Shown: piece by piece, positions 26,652 to 34,337 of the stretch
Position numbering within the stretch: position 1 is the first letter of the stretch
Layout: each line of letters starts with the position of its first letter
Assembly (NCBI RefSeq): GCF_000761545.1
Contig: NZ_JPMY01000009.1
Span: forward strand, 1-64,000
Length of the DNA stretch: 64,000 bases
Reading direction: 5' to 3'
Source of the DNA: Pseudomonas sp. ML96
GTDB taxonomy: Bacteria > Pseudomonadota > Gammaproteobacteria > Pseudomonadales > Pseudomonadaceae
Translations under genes and position numbers: made by a program
The notes under the pieces: generated by a model
Told to the model about the DNA's origin: nothing
Databases searched by the model: none
Seen by the model: only the letters and a program-made list of their open reading frames with translations

Positions 26652-27593
26652 CTATCTTTTACTAATTAATGTTTTATCTTTCGGCTTTGAGCTAAATGGC
26701 GCGGACGCATAGAAGTTCAAACCAGCCAGGCGCGTCCAGTTGTCATAGTTGACCGGCTGATCGCAGTCCAAGCCCTCTTTACCCTTCCTGGTATACCTTG
26801 CATTGGGCGTTTTTCGCAGATGGTAGGCACATCCTTTGATCTGGATATACCCATTGTTACCCTCGATATCAAAGTGACCAGCAACGCGCAGTCGCTCTCG
26901 GGCCTTGGTATCAAAGTCTAAGAAAATCCGAATTGTTGCCCCATCCTTGAAGCCTCTCACCTGGCCCTCCGGCCAATTCGAGTCGGGAATACTGAAGCTG
27001 CCAGTTAAGGTGCTGTCCGTAGCTTGCTTGAGCGTCATGATGCCCATCTGCCCGCCGACCTCGATCTGCCATGTCCCGGAAAGGTTGACCCGATTGGTGT
27101 CGCTGCTATCCAAATGGGGGGCTTCTTCAGCTTTAGGCTCAGCGATTTTGAAGCTCAAGATATTTGATTTTACCTGCAGCTCACCCGAGGAGAATGTGGC
27201 AATCACATCAGCTGTGTCTGCCGCAGCAAGGGCCTTAAACTCCGTCTTTCCGCTGACAACGGTAGATCCTTTGAACTCATCAGTTTTGATCTGCGAGCCG
27301 GACACCTTTGCCAAATGGGTAGCGTCTGCGGAAAACTCCACAACACCCTGCCTAACAGCCCGGCCACCAATTTGGTGTAGCACGGCCTTGATCTCGATAT
27401 TGCTATTTACCTCTACAACTCCGGCATCAGCAGATATCTCCAACGTGGCCAATGGCGGGTCAAAATAGTCAAAAATCTCTTCTTTAAGAGCCATGAATGC
27501 AGCAAAAGTACCAGTACCAACAGCGGCAAGAAGTGCACCTGCCATTGTTAAAATACCGGCGTAAGTTCCAAACCAGCTAACCAAACGATTCAT
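26652..27593 (-). CDS. membrane-anchored Ig-like/lipocalin-like protein
   Basis: The 313-residue product starts with one membrane segment (GILTMAGALLAAVGTGTFAA, about 13-35). Then comes an invasin/Ig-like stretch (residues about 50-150, with GGRAVRQGVVEFSADATHL), a linker rich in Ala/Glu, and a beta-barrel-like segment starting LSGTWQIEVGGQMGIMTL that resembles small lipocalin-like binding domains. The bulk probably faces the periplasm. Its start codon directly abuts the stop of the glycosidase-like gene upstream. Function unknown. Confidence 0.75.
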   Translation of the reverse strand: MNRLVSWFGTYAGILTMAGALLAAVGTGTFAAFMALKEEIFDYFDPPLATLEISADAGVVEVNSNIEIKAVLHQIGGRAVRQGVVEFSADATHLAKVSGSQIKTDEFKGSTVVSGKTEFKALAAADTADVIATFSSGELQVKSNILSFKIAEPKAEEAPHLDSSDTNRVNLSGTWQIEVGGQMGIMTLKQATDSTLTGSFSIPDSNWPEGQVRGFKDGATIRIFLDFDTKARERLRVAGHFDIEGNNGYIQIKGCAYHLRKTPNARYTRKGKEGLDCDQPVNYDNWTRLAGLNFYASAPFSSKPKDKTLISKR

Positions 27594-28421
27594 TTATTCA
27601 GAAGCCCCAAGCGCAAGCCTCTGATCAAATCTTACGGCGTTAGGAAAGTACGAAAGCCCTGTATCCCCGAAGCTCAAGCCACTTTTAGGCAACAGAATTT
27701 GAGCACCAGAGCCACCGTCCATAGCCAAGGCTCTGAGAATTTTTAGCGCGCGTCTGTCGGCAATCTTTTTATAAATCTCTGCAGATTCGAGAATCGTGGC
27801 TGCCTCTCCAAACTGCTGAAAAATTCCAACAATAAGAATGTCACCGGCATATGTAACCCCGATAGCGACCCTATTGAATGGGGCATCATGGAGATTCTTG
27901 TTAACGTCGACTTTGCCTTTGAATACGATAATCGGCTTGGACTGCACAGCCTCGGACCAGCCGCCAGCCTGCGTCGCGTTATTAGCTGGAATTATCTTCA
28001 CCTGCCCTTGCTTGTCAGAGACAAGAACGCCTCCATATGACCAGGGCATAAGGGCCGTACGGCGAACACCAGATGCCCTGACCAACCCTATAGGGGTTTC
28101 ATTGCCGGATCTGCTGTAACCAAAGAACCCGCCATTCACGACAACAAGAGTTTCAGGATTAATAATGCTCTGGTATGCAGACTCCGAAACATCCTTTGCC
28201 AGTATCTCGTGCACAGACATGTTTACGGCTTCAGACCGAAGAAAAATCTCTACGACCTGATAGTCATCAAAAATATGGAGGGACATTGAGCCGTTCTTGC
28301 CAAGGCTCTTATGCTCTACAGCGTGATTTTTCAAGAAGGCAGAGAACACGCCCTCGGCCTGAGAGACCGCCGGCGCTGCTGAAAAAGCAAACAACAACAG
28401 CACACTATGAATCCACTTCAA
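27594..28421 (-). CDS. secreted NAGPA-like phosphodiester glycosidase domain protein
   Basis: The start is set at a TTG (28421) with AAGGGAG 6 bases upstream because the protein then begins directly with a signal peptide (KWIHSVLLLFAFSAAPAVSQA); a longer frame from 28466 is possible. The mature part matches the phosphodiester glycosidase (NAGPA/DUF2233) fold: VVVNGGFFGY, ETPIGLVRASG, NRVAIGVTY and the terminal AMDGGSGAQILL. Relatives remove sugars linked through phosphodiesters and occur in exopolysaccharide and cell-wall contexts. It is the first gene of a set with the Ig/lipocalin-like, small and YiiX-like genes. The surface substrate is unknown. Confidence 0.85.
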   Translation of the reverse strand: MKWIHSVLLLFAFSAAPAVSQAEGVFSAFLKNHAVEHKSLGKNGSMSLHIFDDYQVVEIFLRSEAVNMSVHEILAKDVSESAYQSIINPETLVVVNGGFFGYSRSGNETPIGLVRASGVRRTALMPWSYGGVLVSDKQGQVKIIPANNATQAGGWSEAVQSKPIIVFKGKVDVNKNLHDAPFNRVAIGVTYAGDILIVGIFQQFGEAATILESAEIYKKIADRRALKILRALAMDGGSGAQILLPKSGLSFGDTGLSYFPNAVRFDQRLALGASE

Positions 28422-28615
28422 AGAAACGCTCCCTTGAAACCAAAACGCCAAATGGCTCTGTGCCATTATCTATACCGCTATAGACATAAGCAAGCCGCAG
28501 CATTGTTTTGATCGGGAGAGATTTGCAGATTCTATAGCCGGGTGCACGGGCGCTGCCATACACCACGGAACCACTACCGAACAAATTGAACGGCAGGCAT
28601 AGAGAGACGCTAGAG

Positions 28616-29287
28616 CTAGCGCCCCAAGGGATTGGGCGCGGTGGTAAGGTAAGAGGATATCCCCATTATCATTACCAGGGTGATATCTACCATTCGATCA
28701 ATTGGCCGCAGGTAGTTTTCACGAGCCCAGATTGCGGTAACGATAGAAACAGCACCCGTAATCGTGGCGCCAAGCGTTACGATATCTTCTTCTGGGATAT
28801 TGAGGCCTTTTAGCTTCTCAGCATCCCCAATTGCTGTCCTCAAAATCAAATCACCATAGTTCTTCAATGCACCAAAATACATTCTATCTACGGATTCGCT
28901 AACGCCTAGTATTTCGATTTGAGTAATACGCAGGAAGGACGGATCTGTTACGGCCTCGAAATAGCATCTAATCCCAGCTCTAACCAATCCCTCAAGACTG
29001 TCATGCTCTTGTCCCAAAATGGCGTCTAGCTTCTTGCTAAAGCCGCTCATGAGATGCTCATAGCAAGCAATCAGAAGCTCTTCTTGATTCTGAAATGACT
29101 CGTAGAAGTATCGAGTAGCAAGCCCCGACTCTGTAATGATCGCCCTTACAGTGGTCGCATGGTAACCGCTCGCCGAGAAGAGCCTGATTCCTGCTTCAAT
29201 GAGCCTTTGACGCCGCTCGGACTTGCGCTCTATGGCTTCCTGGCCGCCGTAGACCCGCTCGCGGGGCTTACTTTCTGCATCGCTCAT
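28616..29287 (-). CDS. TetR-family regulator (paralogue B)
   Basis: The DNA-binding domain (LFSASGYHATTVRAIITESG then ATRYFYESFQNQEELLIACY) and ligand-domain landmarks (AGIRCYFEAV, ITQIEILGVS) are shared with the TetR at 24487. The ATG at 29287 is chosen; a TTG four codons upstream is also open. The gene lies between the inserted glycosidase set and the alpha/beta hydrolase/SDR genes and probably controls the latter. No clear palindrome was found upstream. Confidence 0.9.
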   Translation of the reverse strand: MSDAESKPRERVYGGQEAIERKSERRQRLIEAGIRLFSASGYHATTVRAIITESGLATRYFYESFQNQEELLIACYEHLMSGFSKKLDAILGQEHDSLEGLVRAGIRCYFEAVTDPSFLRITQIEILGVSESVDRMYFGALKNYGDLILRTAIGDAEKLKGLNIPEEDIVTLGATITGAVSIVTAIWARENYLRPIDRMVDITLVMIMGISSYLTTAPNPLGR

Positions 29288-29438
29288 AGCTCGACTCAAA
29301 CCCTAATAGCTGACTGAGTACAACGATATCAAGATCCAATATATTTAACAATTTCATTTCAGAGTTATAAGTCAACCTATTTCGCACGCTGAAATCCGAG
29401 CAAACTGAAAGGCATAAAAATCCATAACCATCCCAGAT

Positions 29439-29474
29439 AAAAAAAAGCCCCCTGCGCGTTACAGGAGGGCTTAA
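29439..29474 (-). terminator. intrinsic terminator after the alpha/beta hydrolase gene
   Basis: On the minus strand the stem AAGCCC-CCTG (interrupted by one bulged base) has a 7-base loop and is followed by a run of T residues (eight A at 29439-29446 on the plus strand). It lies 15 bases after the hydrolase stop codon. Confidence 0.8.
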
Positions 29475-29488
29475 AGAAAGCTGAGCAT

Positions 29489-30415
29489 TTATCGGGAGGG
29501 ATGCACAGCCTTTGCATGCCCATCGATATAGGCAGCAAGCTCGGGGGCAAGCTCTGAGGTCAACTCATGCCGCATACCCTGGATAGATACAAATTTTGCA
29601 CCCTTTATTGCGTTAGCCGTAGCTTCGCCACCGCTCGGGTGAACCATTTTTTCAACGTCACCATGCAACACTAGCGTGGGAGCAACAATTCTTTTGAGCT
29701 GAGCGGTTCGATCTCCCGACTTCATAATTGCCCCAATCTGTCTCCCTACAGAAAGATGCAAGCTCATTCCATCTGTTCGACCCCATGCCTGATCGGCATA
29801 TTCACGACGCATTGCTTCTCTGGCTTCAGTCCAAGAAGAACCAACATGTCGAAGTACTTTCAGCATGCCATCAATTCCTTGCTCTTTATTCTTCGGAGCA
29901 AACGCAGAGGCTATCAACTTAATTGTTGATTTAGCAGGCTGCCCAACCGACCGGTCGCCTGTTGTCGAAAAGATAGAGGTGAATGTTCTCACAAGCTCTG
30001 GGTATCGCGCGGCAAGAGTTTGCCCAATCATTCCACCCAATGACATGCCAACAACATGAACTGGACCTCGCCTGATGTGCCGGATTAGCCGTGCAGTATC
30101 ATCAGCCATATCGCCAATATCGTAGTTATCAGCAGGAGCCACTTTAAACAGATGGTTCAGCTTGCTCGGGCCGGAGGTGTCAACTCTGGAGGACCTGCCA
30201 ACATCGCGATTGTCGAAAGCGATAACGAAGTAGTCGCGGCTAATTAGCTCTTCGATTAGCTCCCGCGGCCATGAGTCAAGCTGCAATCCAACACCTGCGA
30301 TTAAAAGCAATGGTTCACCGGTCAGCGGCCCATAGGTGCGGTAACAGATGCGCATTCCATCAGCAAGAATCGCGTACATATCTCGCGTCCACACATCTTC
30401 AACAATCATATTCAT
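29489..30415 (-). CDS. alpha/beta hydrolase
   Basis: The 308-residue product has the standard fold markers: oxyanion region LLLIAGVGLQLDSWP, nucleophile elbow VHVVGMSLGGMIGQ (Ser within GMSLG), acid strand LVLHGDVEKMVHP and catalytic His in SIQGMRHELTSEL. Enzymes of this type act on esters or C-C bonds in degradation pathways. It lies upstream of a TetR gene and downstream of a truncated short-chain dehydrogenase on the same strand, which suggests a former catabolic operon. Confidence 0.9.
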   Translation of the reverse strand: MNMIVEDVWTRDMYAILADGMRICYRTYGPLTGEPLLLIAGVGLQLDSWPRELIEELISRDYFVIAFDNRDVGRSSRVDTSGPSKLNHLFKVAPADNYDIGDMADDTARLIRHIRRGPVHVVGMSLGGMIGQTLAARYPELVRTFTSIFSTTGDRSVGQPAKSTIKLIASAFAPKNKEQGIDGMLKVLRHVGSSWTEAREAMRREYADQAWGRTDGMSLHLSVGRQIGAIMKSGDRTAQLKRIVAPTLVLHGDVEKMVHPSGGEATANAIKGAKFVSIQGMRHELTSELAPELAAYIDGHAKAVHPSR

Positions 30416-30561
30416 TCTATATAGCCTTCACGCCTTAGCCCTGAAGCCTGCTTAAGCGAGGCTCATAAACTGAGTTTCTGCACTGTCTCTACCTCGGGTA
30501 TATTCACCCAAGCTGAGGAATGAGGGCCCAGATGAAAATGAGCCCTTTCGTGCAAGTAATT

Positions 30562-31113
30562 TCAGCTCGCCCTGGCTTTGCGTCCCTTGCGCATCATCGA
30601 TACAAGAATGCGCTGGTACAGCGCCGGCATAGTCCGCGGCATAAGATCGAAGATATATGCATCGCCACCAATAAGAATTCGGCGCTTGTCCTTCTGGACA
30701 CCGTTAAGAATGACCTCTGCCGCCTTCTCTGCGGTGGTGCGCATGACCTGATCCTGGAACGCTTTACGTACCGCGTCAGGCTTGGCCCCAGTCACTTGGC
30801 CTACGCTCTCGTTCATACGAGCCGACTTTGCAATGTTGGTATGAATGCCACCCGGGAGGACGCAGCTGGCCGACACCCCGCACTCCTCCATGTCTAGTTC
30901 CTGACGCAGAGACTGAGTGAAGCCATGAACTGCGGACTTGGTCAGGTTGTATGCGCTCATACCAGGTGTGGCGAGCAGCGCTGCAGTACTTGAGACGTTA
31001 ACGATATGGCCGTCACCGGTTCGTTTCAGGTGAGGCAAGAACGCTTTGGTGCCATATAGTCTCCCGAAGACCAGGGGGCTCGATCGCTCTCCCGTTGAGG
31101 CCAGAACACTTCG
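30562..31113 (-). pseudogene. 5'-truncated short-chain dehydrogenase/reductase
   Basis: Only the C-terminal half of an SDR is present. The catalytic Ser (HIVNVSSTAALL) and the Tyr-x3-Lys motif (MSAYNLTKSAVHGF) are intact, and a typical substrate loop follows (VLPGGIHTNIAKSA). The frame can be read upstream through LYGTKAFLPHLK to about 31113, but the nucleotide-binding TGxxxGIG segment is absent and no good start codon exists. The break lies in or near 31050-31113, where unrelated sequence takes over. It cannot bind NAD(P) as it stands. Confidence 0.75.
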
Positions 31114-31268
31114 ATAGTCGAATGAAGCGCGAAGCTAAGGCGCTGAGTGAGTCGCGCCATCCGATGCCACGACCATGAGTTTGCTCATGTACTCTCGCGA
31201 GCTTCGCAAGCATCGTCGCGTGCGACAGCGGTTCGGTTACCGCGCCCACAATTCACAGGAGTTTTGAG

Positions 31269-31661
31269 TTGAGCAATTTCTCGCAGAGCACGCGCGCGCA
31301 CGGGAGTAACAGCCGTATGAGATGGTTTGTTGCTATCACAGTGGTCGCTTTGGTCGCGCTCTTGGTTGCAGCAGCAGTGGTTCAAAATCGTGGGCTGCAG
31401 CTTGATGCGAAGCAGTATGGGATCAGTGTGAAACTCGACCCGGCCGCGCAACCGGCTACCCCTACTATGACCACCCACAACGCAGGTTCCCCCATCGTCA
31501 CTGCGCCAAATGCTCAGGTCGAGGTCCACGTCATCGGGCCAACTACATCGGCATCTGCACAACTCTCTGCAAATGACGGCATCTCCACTCGTGGAGCGGC
31601 ATCACCGATCGTGACCGGGCAAGGCGCCGTGGTTAAGTCCGTAGTTGATACCCGGCCATGA
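31269..31661 (+). CDS. membrane-anchored protein with SPIVTG-type motifs
   Basis: A TTG start at 31269 is supported by AGGAG 7 bases upstream, giving 130 residues. One membrane segment (WFVAITVVALVALLVAAAVV, about 19-38) is followed by a Thr/Ser/Pro-rich part containing AGSPIVTAPNAQVEV and ASPIVTGQGAVV. Short SPxVxGxxxxV motifs of this kind recur in several accessory membrane proteins, but I cannot assign a family. It overlaps the next gene by 4 bases (ATGA). Confidence 0.7.
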   Translation: MSNFSQSTRAHGSNSRMRWFVAITVVALVALLVAAAVVQNRGLQLDAKQYGISVKLDPAAQPATPTMTTHNAGSPIVTAPNAQVEVHVIGPTTSASAQLSANDGISTRGAASPIVTGQGAVVKSVVDTRP

Positions 31662-32518
31662 GGGGGGCCACATTTCGCAGTGCAGCAGCAATGCTTTCGA
31701 TGCTGATGATGCCCCCACTGGCCCTGGCGCAATCGCCAAGCATGCAGACCACGGGCCCATGCTCGTCCATCGTCAGCGGTGAGGGTGCATCGGGAACGAG
31801 CTATTGCATTGGTATCACCGACGAAGCTTTGAAACGCCTAACCAACATCACTGCAACCACCCAAGACCGCAGGCTCTTTGTTGCTGAGACTTGGCTCAGC
31901 CCGACAGCGATGTTCGGACGGCCCAGCGGTGATAAGAAATCTGTTAACGAAATAGCTTTCTTGTCAGTACGCGCGACGAACATCACCGCGGCGCCCATTG
32001 TACTGACAGCCGCCAAGTGGGAGATCGTGCAGGCGAGAAATCTGTCGAAAGCAGGCGGCTCGTACGGCTTCAAGAACTTGCTGTGGCCTGCGCTTTCAGC
32101 GAACAAGCCAATCAAGATCGAGGCCGGAGAACAGGTCGATATCAAGCTCGGTGAAGGACTACAACTGACCGGCATGGCCAGTCGACTGCGTAAAAACCGT
32201 GACTTGGACAGTGCCCCTACGTTGCCTCTCGAGCCAACTCGGCTTAACGGAGACAGACACATCAACTGGTTCGCCGAGCAGATGAGGCTGCTGTACGGAA
32301 CCGATGCCAAGCTGCGACTCACGCTGTATGAAGGGGACTACAAGCCTATCGCCAGTGTGTCTCTACCACTCGCACAGGGCGTGGACTTCTTCTATCGCGG
32401 CGAGGCGGTGGATGTGAAAGGCCGTGTGCAATATGCGCCCCGCCTAGCGTACGACGCCTTCCTCGGGCAATACCTCGAAATGCGGGCAAATATGGCGCAG
32501 CCGGAAGTTTTGCGCTGA
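31658..32518 (+). CDS. exported hypothetical protein paired with the membrane protein
   Basis: The 286-residue product has a signal peptide (AAAMLSMLMMPPLALAQ) and a mature part that begins with the sequence CSSIVSGEGASGTSYCIGIT, echoing the SPIVTG motif of its partner gene. The rest is a soluble beta-rich domain (FLSVRATNITAAPIVLTAAK and later LRLTLYEGDYKPIASVSLPL). I do not recognise the family. The ATGA overlap means the two proteins are translated together, with the first probably a membrane tether. Confidence 0.75.
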   Translation: MRGATFRSAAAMLSMLMMPPLALAQSPSMQTTGPCSSIVSGEGASGTSYCIGITDEALKRLTNITATTQDRRLFVAETWLSPTAMFGRPSGDKKSVNEIAFLSVRATNITAAPIVLTAAKWEIVQARNLSKAGGSYGFKNLLWPALSANKPIKIEAGEQVDIKLGEGLQLTGMASRLRKNRDLDSAPTLPLEPTRLNGDRHINWFAEQMRLLYGTDAKLRLTLYEGDYKPIASVSLPLAQGVDFFYRGEAVDVKGRVQYAPRLAYDAFLGQYLEMRANMAQPEVLR

Positions 32519-32655
32519 ATGCTCAGGCCGCATGCAGGCGTTGAGGGGTAGCCCTTGGCACCTGGCTGCATCACAGGATCGTGCCGGCGTCTGTCGAATT
32601 TGGATTCAGCAGGCGTGAATGATTGGCTGCATTCATACAGGCACGTAGATGGTCG

Positions 32656-32970
32656 CTAGTCAGCCGTTTTCAGGTTCATGCGGAAGCAGAGCGGGATAAT
32701 CAGTGCCGCCATGATGGAACAACTCATCACGCCCCAGTGCTGAGCCTCCTGGATAGACCCCAGGGAAAGCGCCAGACCGAACACAGCGATACCCAGAGCC
32801 CCTCCATAGTTTCGAGCGGTGGTGATGAAACCCGTAGCGGCCCCAACGTGCCGCATGGGGCTAATGATTTGGATGAACAAGATCAGGTTGGGATACAAGA
32901 ATCCAAGTCCCAACACGTCACTTAAAGCACCAGTTAACTCAGCACGCCCAACGGGGCATTTAAGGTGCAC
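32656..32970 (-). pseudogene. C-terminal fragment of an MFS transporter
   Basis: About 105 codons encode two to three membrane helices with MRHVGAATGFITTARNYGG and ALGIAVFGLALSLGS, typical of the late helices of DHA2-type major facilitator exporters. The remaining 10-11 helices are missing, and the bases upstream of about 32900 are unrelated. The fragment lies near the truncated SDR, so both may be leftovers of one catabolic region. The 300 bases to its right (32971-33268) hold no gene I can identify. Confidence 0.7.
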
Positions 32971-33268
32971 ATGGGGAACCTGCCAGTCCCACCATGTGCA
33001 CCTCTTTTTTTCTGATGCGACAATGTGCTAAACGATCAAGCGCTATTCACATCGTCAATATTCAGAAAATAGCAATTCAATGCGATTTCAACGACGGTAA
33101 TTAGGAAGGTGCGCAGCCACGAATTCTATTGATTCGCATCAATACTCCTGCACCCAGCAATATGGTTGGCTGCATAAAAATCCACGCACCTACAACATAC
33201 AGCTCCACTATTGAAATTAGCCGAAAACAGTGATATCAAAACAACATCACACGGAGCGAATGGCTTAA

Positions 33269-33763
33269 ATGATTTCTACAGATTCCCTGCGGAACGCAGC
33301 TTTCGGGCGATCAAGGTTCAATACGCAAGGCAAACTCGCTGGGCAGTCCACGATCTTTCTTTGCCATAGCCACAAAGACCAGAATCTTGCGTTCGGATTC
33401 TCGCAAATGCTGCAAAACGCAGGATGCAAGGTTTATATCGACTGGCTAGACGAAGAGATGCCGGAAACGCCAAACAAAGAGACAGCCATTCGAATTCGGC
33501 AGAAAATCAAAGAGAACGAATACTTTGTATATCTAGCGACGGAGAACTCCTCTCGCTCTCGCTGGTGTCCTTGGGAAATTGGTTATGCTGATGGGGTAAA
33601 GGTGCTTGATAGAATCATCATCGTCCCAACAAGAGATCGCGCCACATCCTACGGCCAAGAGTATCTAGGGATTTATCGCCGTCTTGATATAGCTTCAGAT
33701 GGTCAACTGGCGATATTTGATCCGGTCACGAACGCCGGACGTTACGTTAGGAACATTTGGTAA
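33269..33763 (+). CDS. TIR-domain protein of a Thoeris-type operon
   Basis: The 164-residue product is a single TIR domain: STIFLCHSHKDQNLAFGFSQ (strand A and box 1), YIDWLDEEMP (BB-loop region) and SSRSRWCPWEIGYADG, where E103 is at the position of the catalytic Glu of NAD-consuming TIR domains. It lies 21 bases upstream of a ThsB-type gene on the same strand. Thoeris loci often carry more than one TIR gene, each sensing different phages and making a cyclic ADP-ribose signal. That is the likely role here. Confidence 0.88.
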   Translation: MISTDSLRNAAFGRSRFNTQGKLAGQSTIFLCHSHKDQNLAFGFSQMLQNAGCKVYIDWLDEEMPETPNKETAIRIRQKIKENEYFVYLATENSSRSRWCPWEIGYADGVKVLDRIIIVPTRDRATSYGQEYLGIYRRLDIASDGQLAIFDPVTNAGRYVRNIW

Positions 33764-33784
33764 ACAAACGCAAAGGACTATGTG

Positions 33785-34282
33785 ATGGCCCGTAAATGCT
33801 TCTTCAGCTTCCACTATCAACCTGATAATTGGCGCGTCAGCACCATTCGCTCAATTGGCGCAATTGAGGGTAACCAGTCCGCACTGGACAATGACTGGGA
33901 AAAGGTCACCAAAGGTGGAGATGCTCAGATCGAGAAATGGATTAACTCTCAAATGGAGGGTCGTACCTGCGCAATTATCTTGATCGGTACGAACACTGCC
34001 AAACGGAAGTGGATCGATTACGAGATCAAAACAGCGTGGGCTAAAGGGATGGGGGTTCTTGGAATCCACATCCATGGCATAAAAGACTCGCAGGGAAACA
34101 CATCTCTCAAGGGTAGCAACCCATTCGCGCACTTCACCCTTGGTAGCGAGAAAACGCCACTGTCTTCAATCCTGGAGGTTTTCGACCCTACCGGAGTAGA
34201 CAGCAAGGCGAAGTACAATCAGATCGCCGACAACATTGATGGCTGGATTGAAAGGGCCATCAAGATCCGCAACAAATATTAA
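33785..34282 (+). CDS. thsB: Thoeris ThsB-like TIR protein (MTH538 family)
   Basis: The ATG at 33785 has AAGGA 7 bases upstream. The start ARKCFFSFHYQPDNWRVSTI matches the MTH538-type TIR family to which Bacillus ThsB belongs, and RKWIDYEIKTAWAKGMGVLG holds the catalytic-type Glu (E80). GIHIHGIKD and GSNPFAHF later are also family-like. ThsB senses infection and makes a cyclic ADP-ribose isomer from NAD that activates ThsA, encoded 55 bases downstream. The gap before thsA contains an imperfect hairpin (AAGCCG with CGGCTT). Confidence 0.93.
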   Translation: MARKCFFSFHYQPDNWRVSTIRSIGAIEGNQSALDNDWEKVTKGGDAQIEKWINSQMEGRTCAIILIGTNTAKRKWIDYEIKTAWAKGMGVLGIHIHGIKDSQGNTSLKGSNPFAHFTLGSEKTPLSSILEVFDPTGVDSKAKYNQIADNIDGWIERAIKIRNKY

Positions 34283-34337
34283 ACCTAACAAGCCGATTAC
34301 TGCTAAACAGTGAGCGGCTTTCGCACGGGTACATAAA

